Shown piece after piece: positions 6,601-13,080 of a DNA stretch of 13,585 bases. Made by a program: the position numbers and the translations under genes. How positions within the stretch are numbered: position 1 is the first letter of the stretch; every line of letters begins with the position of its first letter. The DNA comes from JACVCK01 sp041940385 (GTDB taxonomy: Bacteria; Planctomycetota; Phycisphaerae; Phycisphaerales; UBA1924). The stretch covers positions 1 to 13,585 of the forward strand of contig JBGTSD010000085.1 in assembly GCA_041940385.1 (NCBI GenBank), given 5' to 3'. The notes beneath the pieces were generated by a model. It did no database searches. It had not been told where the DNA came from and worked only from the letters and a program-made list of their open reading frames with translations.

Positions 6601-7902
6601 GCCGCCGGTCGTGGCATCGGCGACGGTGATCGTGGAGTTGCGGAACCTGTGCAGCGAGCCGATGTCGCCGCCGTCGGCGGTGTAGCTCGTCGCATCGAAG
6701 GTCAGGAAGGCGTTGGTGACGATCTCGCCGCGGTTCACGAGCGTGCCGGTGAAGGTGCGGGCGCCGCCCGAACCCTGATTGACCTCGATCGTGCCGCTGG
6801 CGCGGTTGGTGAGCGTGAACGCGCCGGTGTTGATGGACGACTCCCACGAGGTGTTGATGGACTCCAGCCGGATCGTGCCGCGGTTCTCGGCGTTCCCGGT
6901 GAGTCCCAACGTGGCGTCCCCGCCCGTGCTGCTGCCCTGGACCCAGACTGTCGCGGCGGTGCGGGAATTGTCCACGAGCGACGTCGCGCCGCCGGCGATC
7001 ACCGTGCCGGATCCGGCGGTCGAATCCACGTCGATCGTGCCATTCAGGACGCGGACGGTCGCATCGATGTCGCCGCCGGTCCATTCGAACGCGCCGCTGT
7101 TGACGCGGACCTCGCCCGTGCCGTCGATCATGCCGCCCTGGTGGCGGACCGTGAATGCGCCGGCGTCCGATATGGAGAGCACGCGGCTTCCGTTCACCGT
7201 GATGGTTCCATCGTTGGTGAGCGAGCCCGTGAAGAGGCGGTCGCCGCTCGAGCCCTGATTCACCTCAACCAAGCCGCCGGCGAGGTTGTGCAGCGTCCCG
7301 CCCGAGATGTTGATGTTGCTCTGCCAGCTCGTGTTTGAGGATTCCATCCGGAGCGTGCCGGTGTTGGTGAAGCCGTCCGAGAGCACGAGCGAGGCGATGC
7401 CGGTCGTATTGGCGCCGTTCACCCAGAGGAGACCGTCGTTGGTCGCGCCGGCGCCGAACGTGGTCGTGCCGCGGGCTCGGAACGTGCCGCCCATGATCGT
7501 CATGGGGTTCACGCCGGTGAACGTGGAGCTCCAGGACTCGATCGTTCCATCGAGCAGCGTGAGCTCACCGGCGACATCGATCGTGCGACTCTGCGCAAAG
7601 AGCGTGGCGCCGACGGCGTCCATGGTGAGCGAGTCGATGGTCAGATTGGTGTCGACGGTGACCGTGTAGACGCCGTCGATCTCGATGGACGCGCTGTCGG
7701 CCATGTCGGACGGGGCCCCGACAGGCGTCCACCTGGAGGTGTCGCTGAAATTGCCGCTGGAGGCGGCGGCCCAGCCGTAGCTCGTGCCTCCGGCGATCGC
7801 GTGGCCGGCGCCGACAGGGAGCCCAGCGGCGGCGGCGATCAGTGCGGAACGGGCGATCGCGCTGCCGGCGCGGTGACGGTGGGGACGAATCGATCGCGAC
7901 AT
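3688..7902 (-). CDS. Large secreted repeat protein with dockerin-like loops and PEP-CTERM-like tail
   Basis: 1404 residues, a predicted exported, probably surface-held beta-helix-like protein; binding partner or enzymatic role unknown. In order: signal peptide (hydrophobic core about 18-37); a lead-in domain (about 40-179); six full and one partial units of two alternating types (about 180-1130); a passenger-like domain (about 1190-1297) with the SPGLSVGMLTIDGSF pattern seen in autotransporter-associated beta-strand proteins; two dockerin type I-like calcium loops, DVNHDDFVNFDDL (1323-1335) and DANEDGAVDFADL (1352-1364); and a tail with VPTPG (1379-1383), a short hydrophobic stretch and ARRR. 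No outer-membrane barrel is present, so it is not a classical type V autotransporter. The start at 7902 has GAGGAG about five bases ahead. The PEP-CTERM-like tail suggests sorting by an exosortase-type system, which is inferred only. Confidence 0.93.
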   Translation of the reverse strand: MSRSIRPHRHRAGSAIARSALIAAAAGLPVGAGHAIAGGTSYGWAAASSGNFSDTSRWTPVGAPSDMADSASIEIDGVYTVTVDTNLTIDSLTMDAVGATLFAQSRTIDVAGELTLLDGTIESWSSTFTGVNPMTIMGGTFRARGTTTFGAGATNDGLLWVNGANTTGIASLVLSDGFTNTGTLRMESSNTSWQSNINISGGTLHNLAGGLVEVNQGSSGDRLFTGSLTNDGTITVNGSRVLSISDAGAFTVRHQGGMIDGTGEVRVNSGAFEWTGGDIDATVRVLNGTIDVDSTAGSGTVIAGGATSLVDNSRTAATVWVQGSSTGGDATLGLTGNAENRGTIRLESINTSWESSINTGAFTLTNRASGTIEVNQGSGGARTFTGTLVNRGEIVTNAFLTFDATSYTADGGDIGSLHRFRNSTITVADATTGGTTLNLEGTNTLATDNLESVTLWLRGAGGAGDATLLVSDGTVNHGVLRLESINTSWDETINVAGGTLHNAATGVIEINQGTGGSRDLIGSLTNNGTIHIDASRLLSLSDAGAFTLRHEGGLIDAQGEFRVQPGGALVWTGGDIAGTVRVDDGTIDAQATAGTGTVIAGGVTQLVNNSAATSTIWVQGSGATGNAALGLTGDAENRGVIRMESINTSWDSNIDTGAFTLTNEAGGLIEVNKGTSGDRRILGTIVNRGDIVVGVDEFLDITADYTADGGHVLGDHAFTGASVLRTTTAPTFRGDLSTLVLSGDQIQFEGDLLSGYELFIRGGASGGLALTTMTTDGAVNRGDIRLETVSSSWNTNLVVASNFTNATTGQIRALLGTGGDRTITGDSYTFTNRGEIFVEAGETLTFNSVNGFTLRQAQGEINADGLLDVVGGTFRMTGGDIDGSVRVNDGAIDIGAGLAGESTVIAAGDTTLQDNLSTLGTIWVQGAGATGAARLAADNPTLNEVTNLGTIRLETSQSTWASEIVAGPDTLVNGSTGVIDVQPGTGGPRRIAGSLRNEGLVTVAAGALLEFLNADYIGAGGSIVGEHVFDGTGTISFTADAGTTHALTVTGNGITVLTDVTAGHEVWSRGGGGYGPSLVNFAADTVNHGVVRLESFSSTWSSGMAVDGNDRWTNGANGELIVAGQSGGPRPISLLLDNAGVATFEIGAVLTGDADLGDVLNSGQWNMLSTETVAANSSSAETTTTFRNSGWLGGVGTLALDGGDGLFINSGELSPGLSVGMLTIDGSFEQTSTGSLTIELAAPGTFSGDRIAITEAATLDGAANVALLDSYIPDWGDRWSILTYDSVSGDLDVLAPALADPLLRWWSEATADSFDIGVRHIADVNHDDFVNFDDLNTVLSFFNMSGEDLPGDANEDGAVDFADLNLVVSFFNTQAPANVPTPGAAIALALGLLARRRPVRNRNL
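4513..7365 (-). repeat. Alternating A/B coding repeats within the surface protein
   Basis: Each unit opens with an N-x-G-x-[ILV]-R-[LM]-E-x(4)-[ST]-W motif (for example NRGTIRLESINTSW). Units start at residues 180, 340, 476, 637, 780, 947 and 1087, giving lengths 160, 136, 161, 143, 167, 140 and a final partial unit. Type A units (7365-6886, 6477-5995, 5565-5065, and partial 4644-4513) contain the WTGGDI...VRV..GTID...TVIAGG...WVQG stretch (variant in the third). Type B units (6885-6478, 5994-5566, 5064-4645) instead carry a Y.A.GG.I stretch and lack the WTGGD and IWVQG segments. The A+B period is about 296-310 residues. The first two A+B pairs are the most alike, the third is more diverged, which suggests duplication of an A+B pair. 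Confidence 0.88.
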
Positions 7903-8068
7903 GACTCTCCTCGCTGTGCTGTCAACTCACAGTGAACGGCGACAAAATTCGACGCCGAACGCCGCCTGTGCGGGCCGCAAGGCCGAGACTACAGGTTCGA
8001 GTGCCCACGGGCAAGGGAAAGTCCCGAAGAAGCGGGCCCGCGCGGCCCCATTACGATGGAGTGGCGGC
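7903..8068. other. Intergenic region between surface-protein gene and tRNA-Leu
   Basis: Divergent spacer of 166 bases that must hold the promoter of the surface-protein gene (minus) and that of tRNA-Leu (plus). Apart from the ribosome site next to 7902 and a TACGAT before the tRNA, I see no clear promoter, hairpin or small gene. Confidence 0.5.
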
Positions 8069-8153
8069 GGCCCCGTGGCGGAATGGGATACGCAGCGGAC
8101 TTAAAATCCGCGGTTCCGAAAGGAACATGAGGGTTCAACTCCCTCCGGGGCCA
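8069..8153 (+). tRNA. tRNA-Leu (anticodon TAA)
   Basis: An 85-base class II tRNA: acceptor GGCCCCG pairs with CGGGGCC plus discriminator A; TGGCGG and GGGATACGC form the D arm; anticodon stem GCGGA/TCCGC with loop CTTAAAA (anticodon TAA); a long variable arm with GGTTCC/GGAAC pairing; T stem GAGGG/CCCTC with TTCAACT loop. CCA is not encoded. A TACGAT (8052-8057) is at -10 distance but without a convincing -35. It converges with the small gene that ends at 8174. Confidence 0.97.
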
Positions 8154-8173
8154 TTCACGAAACTCGGCGAAGA

Positions 8174-8587
8174 TCACGGCGCCGCGGGGCGATTCGACGA
8201 CGACGCGTGCGACTGCTTCGCGAGTCGCGCCCGCTCGTGCCGGATTGTGATCGCCGCCAGGATCGGGAGGATGTCCTCGATCAGATCGCGGGTGATGGGG
8301 AACGCGTCGCCGAACGTCTCGTACATCCAGATGCGGATCGTCATCGAGACCTCCTCGTCGGAGTATTCGCCCTGGCCGTCGGCGGCGACGTGGTGCCAGG
8401 GGAACTCGGGCGTGGAGTGGCGAGCGCCGTAGAGGAGCGTCGCGGTTCCGTCGTCGCGCATCTGGGTTTCGACGAAGAAGGTCTCCGCGATCTTCTGCGC
8501 CTTGGGGCTGTCGAGGTCGGCCTGCGCCCACTCCGGCGCCTCGGAATGAGGTCGCTTGTCGGTGTAGTCGAGCAATCGCACACGCAT
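8174..8587 (-). CDS. Hypothetical cytosolic protein, 137 residues
   Basis: No family recognised. No signal peptide or membrane helix; the C-terminal half is mildly hydrophobic (about 100-116, DLIEDILPILAAITIRH) and may be a helix. The middle is charged and aromatic (EFPWHHV at 61-67, IRIWMYETFGDAF at 84-96), and the tail from about 125 is Ser/Ala/Pro-rich. The ATG at 8587 is chosen over an upstream ATG at 8680 because GGGAGG stands six bases before it and the extra N-terminus reads as non-coding. Codon use fits its neighbours. It is downstream of the methionine aminopeptidase gene on the same strand, 109 bases away, so it could be cotranscribed or have its own promoter. Confidence 0.78.
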   Translation of the reverse strand: MRVRLLDYTDKRPHSEAPEWAQADLDSPKAQKIAETFFVETQMRDDGTATLLYGARHSTPEFPWHHVAADGQGEYSDEEVSMTIRIWMYETFGDAFPITRDLIEDILPILAAITIRHERARLAKQSHASSSNRPAAP

Positions 8588-8598
8588 GTCGCGCCTCC

Positions 8599-8616
8599 CG
8601 CCGGCTTGAGCCGGCG
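8599..8616 (-). other. Hairpin abutting the ribosome site of the small gene
   Basis: A seven-base-pair stem with four-base loop (transcript order CGCCGGC, TCAA, GCCGGCG) ends right at the GGAGG ribosome site of the gene starting at 8587. No T-run follows, so it is not a typical terminator. It could affect translation or stabilise the mRNA; function not shown. Confidence 0.4.
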
Positions 8617-8696
8617 CCAACGAGCACGGAACAGCGACAGTCCTGTCTCCAGTATGCCGCAGGACGGCGACGGACGCCACCCGCGATCCCTGGCCT

Positions 8697-9527
8697 TCAG
8701 CCCACGATTTCGGGCAGATTGTCGAGGCCTTCGGTGAGGATCTCGGGCCCGTGCTCGGCGATGTGCACGTCGTGTTCGTAGTGCACGGCGAGCGAGCCGT
8801 CCGCCGTGACGATGGGCCAGTCGTGTCCGCCGAAGCGCAGGCGACGCTGCCGAGTCTCGCCGGTTCCGACCGCGATCATGGGCTCGACGGCGACGAGCGT
8901 GCCCGGCACGCACGGCGTGTGCGCGTCGGCCCACTCACCTGCGGTGAGGGGCATGGTGTTCGAGACGAACGGCCTCGAGTGCAGCTTGCGCCCGTAGCCG
9001 TGCCCCCCAAGCCCGCGCACGAGATGGAACCCGCACTCGCCCTCGACGTGCCCCTGCACGGCCTTCGCCCACTCGAGGTAGGTGGCGCCGGGCCGGAGCG
9101 TCTGCACGCCGCGCCGCAGCGACTCCTGCCCGCAGCGCATGAGTCGCTGCGCCTCGTCGGTGCGTTCCTGCATGGCGTAGGTCCACGCGGCGTCTCCGAC
9201 CCAGCCCTTGTGGAAGACGCCGATGTCGATCTTGACGATGTCGCCGGGCTTGAGCGCCGCCTCGTGGAACGCGACGGTGCCGTGAACGATGCACTCGTTG
9301 ACCGACAGGCACGCGTAACAGGGGAACGCGGGCGAGCCGGGCACTCGATAGCCGAGGAACGCCGATCGGCAGCCCAGGTCCTCGAGCGTTCGCGCCACGA
9401 ACGCGTCGATCTGCGCCAACGTCTGGCCGATGCGCAGAAACTCCACGAGGCGCTCGTGCGTGCGAACGACCTTCTGCGCGGCCTCGCGGGCGAGGTCTGC
9501 TTCGGCGGCGGTGACCTTGGGAACCAT
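8697..9527 (-). CDS. map: Type I methionine aminopeptidase
   Basis: Cytosolic metalloprotease that removes the initiator Met from new proteins, 276 residues, normal for bacterial type I. All expected residues are visible: substrate His82 (NECIVHGTV), the dimetal ligands Asp101 and Asp112 (KIDIGVFHKGWVGDAAWTY), His176 (GLGGHGYGRKLH), Glu215 (VAVEPMI) and Glu251 (HYEHDVHIAE). These match H79, D97, D108, H171, E204 and E235 of the E. coli enzyme in order and spacing. No N-terminal zinc finger or long extension. The start at 9527 has only a distant AAGGGG. It follows hutI by 40 bases on the same strand, so it may be read from the hut transcript; the link is probably positional. Planctomycetes often carry more than one Map copy, so this may not be the only one. 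Confidence 0.95.
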   Translation of the reverse strand: MVPKVTAAEADLAREAAQKVVRTHERLVEFLRIGQTLAQIDAFVARTLEDLGCRSAFLGYRVPGSPAFPCYACLSVNECIVHGTVAFHEAALKPGDIVKIDIGVFHKGWVGDAAWTYAMQERTDEAQRLMRCGQESLRRGVQTLRPGATYLEWAKAVQGHVEGECGFHLVRGLGGHGYGRKLHSRPFVSNTMPLTAGEWADAHTPCVPGTLVAVEPMIAVGTGETRQRRLRFGGHDWPIVTADGSLAVHYEHDVHIAEHGPEILTEGLDNLPEIVG

Positions 9528-9567
9528 GGGGCCGGGATCATACCCCTTGCCGCCGCGATCACGTCGC

Positions 9568-10806
9568 CTACGCAGCGTCTGAGTTCTTGATCACCTCGCC
9601 GGCGCAGATGACCACGTCCGTCGGGTCGCCGCCGAACTCGTACGCAAGGAGGCGCTCGTCCCGGTGGCGCAGAAGCACGAGGTCGGCTCGCTGGCCGGGG
9701 GCGATCACGGCGCGATCGTCGAAGCCCAGGAGCGCCGCGGCGTTCACCGTCGCGCCGGTGATCGCCTCGGCCGGGGTCAGGCCGCAGTAGCGAACCGCGA
9801 GCGCGATCGCCATCGGCATCGAATGGGTTGGAGACGAGCCGGGGTTGCAGTTGGTGGCGATGGCAAGGGCGCCCCCGGCGTCGACAAATGTGCGGGCGTC
9901 CATGTAGCGGCCGTCGGTGTGGAACCCGGAGCACGGCAGCGCGACGCCGAAGACGCCGGACTTCGCGAGCCGCTTGAGCGTCGCGGCGGAGGACGCTTCC
10001 AGGTGGTCCACACTGCGGACCGCGGCCGGCCCCATGTCGGCCGCCCACTCGACCATGCCCAACGAGTTGAACTGGTCGGCGTGTATCCGAATCGGATGGC
10101 CGGCGGCGATGGCCGGTTCGAACAGCTCCACGCAGTCCTCGACCGACCAGGCGCCCTTCTCGCAGTAGGCATCGATCGTCAACTCGCCGAACGCGTCGCG
10201 CACCGCGGGGAGGGTGTCGTCCACGGTGCGCTGCACGAAGTGGCGACGATCGGGATCGATGGCGTGTCCGAGGAGCGCGGTGCGTTCGACGGTCCCCGGC
10301 CAGTGCACGGGCGCGGCGCGGATGGCGCGCAGCATCTTGAGCTCGGTCTCGAGATCGAGGCCGTAGCCGGACTTCACCTCGACCGTCGTCGTGCCTTCGC
10401 GCAGCATGTGCCAGAGGCGCCAGGCCAGGGAGATCGTGAGTTCCTCTTCCGTCGCCCCGCGCACGGCGCGGACGGTGGACATGATGCCGCCGCCCTTCTC
10501 GAGGATCTCGAGATAGGTGGCGCCGGCGCGCTTCTGGTCCCACTCGTCGAGACGATCGCCCGCCCAACAGGCGTGGGTGTGGCAGTCCACGAATGCGGGC
10601 ATGAGCACGCGCCCGCCGGCGTCGATGACGCGGCGCTCCGGGGAATCGGGCGCCTCGACGGACTTGCCCACGGCCTCGATGTGCTCGCCGGTGATCAGGA
10701 CATCAGCGCCGTCGATGGCATGAAGTTTCTTGAGGTCGGCGCCGCGCCGCGCGCCCGGTGCAGCGCCCATCGTCAGCACGCGCGCGTTGCGGATGAGGAT
10801 GCTCAT
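9568..10806 (-). CDS. hutI: Imidazolonepropionase (histidine degradation)
   Basis: Cytosolic amidohydrolase, 412 residues, typical length. It hydrolyses 4-imidazolone-5-propionate to N-formimidoyl-L-glutamate, the third step of histidine breakdown. Visible signatures: HxH metal motif at His76/His78 (VDCHTHACWAGDR), TVEVKSGYGL at 141-150, HADQFNS with His242, DHLEASS with His268, and NPGSSPTHSMPM at 321-332. The last metal ligand of the family, Asp just before NPG, reads Asn319 here (IATNCNPG), confirmed from the codon AAC. The rest of the protein is intact, so loss of activity is not implied but is possible. The start at 10806 overlaps the hutG stop as ATGA (10803-10806), with TGGAG eight bases ahead, so the two genes are coupled. 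Longer upstream starts run within hutG and are rejected. Confidence 0.94.
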   Translation of the reverse strand: MSILIRNARVLTMGAAPGARRGADLKKLHAIDGADVLITGEHIEAVGKSVEAPDSPERRVIDAGGRVLMPAFVDCHTHACWAGDRLDEWDQKRAGATYLEILEKGGGIMSTVRAVRGATEEELTISLAWRLWHMLREGTTTVEVKSGYGLDLETELKMLRAIRAAPVHWPGTVERTALLGHAIDPDRRHFVQRTVDDTLPAVRDAFGELTIDAYCEKGAWSVEDCVELFEPAIAAGHPIRIHADQFNSLGMVEWAADMGPAAVRSVDHLEASSAATLKRLAKSGVFGVALPCSGFHTDGRYMDARTFVDAGGALAIATNCNPGSSPTHSMPMAIALAVRYCGLTPAEAITGATVNAAALLGFDDRAVIAPGQRADLVLLRHRDERLLAYEFGGDPTDVVICAGEVIKNSDAA

Positions 10807-11774
10807 GCGCTGCGCTCCAGAACGCCGGAGACGAAGGTCAGGAAGAGGAACGCCGCGAGCCGAGCCGTACGGCCCACGCCCTCGGCCGGGTGGTCGTTGG
10901 GCGGGCAGAGCTCCATCAGGTCGAAGTGCCGGACCGAGGAATGCTCGCCCGCGAGACGTGCAATCCGCGCCGCCTCGCCGGAGCTGAGCCCCATGGGGCA
11001 TGGCGCGCTGACGCCGGGGGCGAAGGCCTGATCGATGGCGTCGAGGTCGAACGAGACAAACGTGGGCTCGTTCCTCGCGCTGCGCGAGATGCGCTCGAAC
11101 GCGAGGCGGAGCGCCGATCCGTGCTGGAGCGCGTTGTCGATGCCGATGATCGTGGCGCCGCGCGAGGTCAGCCACTCGGTGTGTTCGCGGCTGTTGGCGA
11201 ACCGCCCGGCGCCGTACTCGACGAATCGCTCCGGATCGAGGTGGCCGCCTTCGATGAGCGCGCGGAACGGGATGCCGCTGCCCGGCTCGGTCTTCGGATC
11301 GCGCACGTCGAGGTGGGGATCGACGTTGATCCCGCCCACGGCGGCGCCCGTGTGCTTGGAGAGCGCTCGGATGGCCGGGAACGACAGATCGTGCCCGCCA
11401 CCGACGCCGACGACGATGAGGCCTCGCTCGTGCAACGCCAGCGCGGCCTCGGTGACGCGCGCGTGCGTGGCGTGCATCGCCTCGAGCGGCGAGGACGCTT
11501 CGGCGGGCGGCACGTCGCCCGCATCGAACACCAAGCCCGCCAGCGAGCGGGAGTCCGGGGCGTCGAAATCGGTCCCGATCGCGGCGAGCGCAGCTCGGAA
11601 CGCGCGGGGCCCATCCGCGGCGCCGGGACGGCCGTGGTTTAGTCGAACACCCGTCTCGTCGGGCAGACCCAGGAGCGCGATTTGACAGCCGTCCGCAGAG
11701 TCGCGGCGGATCGTGGACGCGAAGCGTCCGGGGCGAACGGATGGCCAGGCCGGCGGCGTCGTATGCGGGACCAC
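10803..11774 (-). CDS. hutG: Formimidoylglutamase (arginase/ureohydrolase family)
   Basis: Cytosolic Mn-dependent ureohydrolase, 323 residues from the chosen start. It converts N-formimidoyl-L-glutamate to L-glutamate and formamide, the last step of the four-enzyme histidine route. Ligand motifs of the family are all present: GGGHD (His128), NVDPHLDVRD (Asp152, His154, Asp156) and SFDLDAIDQAFAPGVSAP (Asp243, Asp245), plus a C-terminal ELCPPNDHP block. The GGGH and APGVSAP forms fit HutG better than agmatinase or arginase, and the adjoining hutI agrees. The start is uncertain: an ATG at 11897 would overlap the preceding gene by 77 bases and add non-homologous residues, so I take GTG at 11774, which has no ribosome site; TTG at 11783 is also possible. 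Confidence 0.9.
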   Translation of the reverse strand: MVPHTTPPAWPSVRPGRFASTIRRDSADGCQIALLGLPDETGVRLNHGRPGAADGPRAFRAALAAIGTDFDAPDSRSLAGLVFDAGDVPPAEASSPLEAMHATHARVTEAALALHERGLIVVGVGGGHDLSFPAIRALSKHTGAAVGGINVDPHLDVRDPKTEPGSGIPFRALIEGGHLDPERFVEYGAGRFANSREHTEWLTSRGATIIGIDNALQHGSALRLAFERISRSARNEPTFVSFDLDAIDQAFAPGVSAPCPMGLSSGEAARIARLAGEHSSVRHFDLMELCPPNDHPAEGVGRTARLAAFLFLTFVSGVLERSA

Positions 11775-11820
11775 TGCGACCAATGTAGCGGGCCGCGGGC
11801 GACGCGATGGGAATCGGTGA

Positions 11821-12507
11821 TCAGCCCGCGTGCCGGCGACGTCTGGCCGCAAGGATCGAAAGCGCGAGAAGGCCCGTCGTGGCGGGGGCGGGGACAATCA
11901 GCGGAGTGTTCGCGACTGTTTCGTAACCCCATCCCAGCAGGTCATAGCCGAGGTAGAAGCCCGCCGGATTGAGGATCGGGGCGAGCTCGATCCAGCCGTA
12001 ATGGACGCCGTCGTCGAGCACGACGGACACACCGAGCACGCCGCGCGGCAGGATGCGCGAGACGTGAGGGGAGGTGTAGTAGTTGGTGACGGCGATGTGG
12101 GCGCTCTGCTGGTACGTCAGCCCGGATCCGATGACCGCGCCGGGCGAGAATGAACGCGCGAAGCCGAAAGCATTGAGGATTCCCTCCTCGTCCTCGAGCG
12201 TGACCAGCGTCGGTCGGCGCGCGAGGCGCGCTTCGGACGAGACGCCGACGATTCGATCCTCGTTGAAGTGGGGCGTGCTCTGGCCGGTGAATCGGCTGAG
12301 GCCAAAGGCGTCGGGCGATGCGACGCCCGACTGCGTCGCCGGACGGGTCACGTCCAGCCACGTCGCCATCGACGAGTTGCCGTCAACGGACGCACGCCAT
12401 TGAAAGGTGTCCGCGGAGTTGTCAAATCGGATGATCGCGGCGGACGCATGGACCGCGCCGAGCGCCAGACTGAGCGCCGACGCGACCGAGAAGTCCCGGA
12501 TAGTCAT
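11821..12507 (-). CDS. Secreted PEP-CTERM-like protein
   Basis: 228 residues, exported, function unknown. Signal peptide at 1-23 (cleavage near ASA), then a beta-rich body, then the tail: VPAPA (205-209), a hydrophobic stretch (212-220) and ARRRR. That layout is the PEP-CTERM sorting tail, a variant with Ala where Glu usually stands. The blocks HYGWIEL (169-175) and WGYET (193-197) match the YGW...YE pattern common in short PEP-CTERM proteins. The start at 12507 has AGGAG eight bases ahead. The gene lies between the VOC gene and hutG, on the same strand, with 46 bases between its stop and the hutG start; its own promoter probably lies in the 193-base upstream gap. Confidence 0.9.
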   Translation of the reverse strand: MTIRDFSVASALSLALGAVHASAAIIRFDNSADTFQWRASVDGNSSMATWLDVTRPATQSGVASPDAFGLSRFTGQSTPHFNEDRIVGVSSEARLARRPTLVTLEDEEGILNAFGFARSFSPGAVIGSGLTYQQSAHIAVTNYYTSPHVSRILPRGVLGVSVVLDDGVHYGWIELAPILNPAGFYLGYDLLGWGYETVANTPLIVPAPATTGLLALSILAARRRRHAG

Positions 12508-12700
12508 GATCTCGACTCCTGCCGGCCGTGGGTGCGCTGGAACGGCCGACCTTCACCCTGTGCTTCGGCGGCGCTTGGTGCGCTCGCCGGGATGCGCGAA
12601 CCGAGCCGCGCGCCCACGTCAGCGTACCTCGCTGCGCAGCGCTTGCAATGATCCATCCCGATGAAATCGGGCTCAGATCAATGGGCGCAAAACCAGCCGA
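12508..12700. other. Intergenic region between VOC gene and PEP-CTERM-like gene
   Basis: 193 bases with no gene. It holds a six-base-pair hairpin (12657-12671), a 12-base palindrome CGCTGCGCAGCG (12630-12641), and on the minus strand a weak promoter-like pair, TTGCAA (12648-12643) and TACGCT (12626-12621), 16 bases apart, that flanks the palindrome. If real, it would start the PEP-CTERM-like gene, and the palindrome between the two boxes would be an operator-like position. All three could be chance. Confidence 0.35.
12657..12671 (-). terminator. Possible terminator hairpin after the VOC gene
   Basis: CCCGAT (12657-12662) and ATCGGG (12666-12671) form a perfect six-base-pair stem with a three-base loop, about 30 bases past the VOC stop codon. 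No T-run follows on the minus strand, so it may end transcription only with Rho or mark an mRNA end. Confidence 0.3.
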
Positions 12701-13063
12701 TCACTTCGCGTTCGGGTCCGAGTGCATGACGCCGAAGAGGTTGCCCGTCGGTTCGAGGGCGTAGGCGATCCAGCCGATGCCGGGGATCGCCATCTTCGGC
12801 ACGACGATCGTTCCGCCGTACTTCTGGATCTTGGCGCAGGCCGCGTCCACGTCGTCGGTCTCGACCGTGTTGACCGTGCGCGGCTGGCCGTCTCTGGTCC
12901 GCATGAGCCCGCCGTCGATGCCGTCGCCCTTGCCCGTGCCGACGAGCCAGTACTCCATCGGCCCGTCCCACTTGTTCGTCTGCCAGCCAAAGACATCCGC
13001 GAAGAACTTCGCGGCCTTCTCGGGATCGGTCGAGTGGTACTCGAAATGGATCGGACGGTTCAT
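12701..13063 (-). CDS. VOC-superfamily (glyoxalase/dioxygenase fold) protein
   Basis: 120 residues, one VOC fold of two beta-alpha-beta-beta-beta modules. HFEYHSTDPEKAAKFFADVFGW at 7-27 is the classic first module, and the second ends in EPTGNLFGVMHSD at 104-116. Such proteins bind a metal and act as glyoxalases, dioxygenases or resistance proteins, but small ones of this kind are often of unknown role, so I name only the fold. Substrate not assigned. GGAGG at 13070-13074 is six bases before ATG 13063 and directly abuts an in-frame ATG at 13069, so 13063 is preferred. It starts 17 bases after the hutU stop, so it is probably in the same transcript. Confidence 0.86.
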   Translation of the reverse strand: MNRPIHFEYHSTDPEKAAKFFADVFGWQTNKWDGPMEYWLVGTGKGDGIDGGLMRTRDGQPRTVNTVETDDVDAACAKIQKYGGTIVVPKMAIPGIGWIAYALEPTGNLFGVMHSDPNAK

Positions 13064-13080
13064 GAGCATCCTCCGATCGA

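Noticed and set aside
4513..7365. CRISPR or other short direct repeat array
   Set aside because: The repetition is at protein level, with units of 400-500 bases and no constant short repeats with unique spacers.
3588..8153. The surface-protein gene flanked by two tRNA genes as a possible genomic island
   Set aside because: The 3' ends of tRNA-Phe and tRNA-Leu do not form matching direct repeats, there is no integrase, and base composition and codon use look like the rest of the window.
11164..11420. GGGHD and the missing DP in the DxDxxDP motif of HutG as possible active-site loss
   Set aside because: GGGH and D-x-D-x-x-D followed by APGVSAP are normal variation within formimidoylglutamases; metal ligands are all present.
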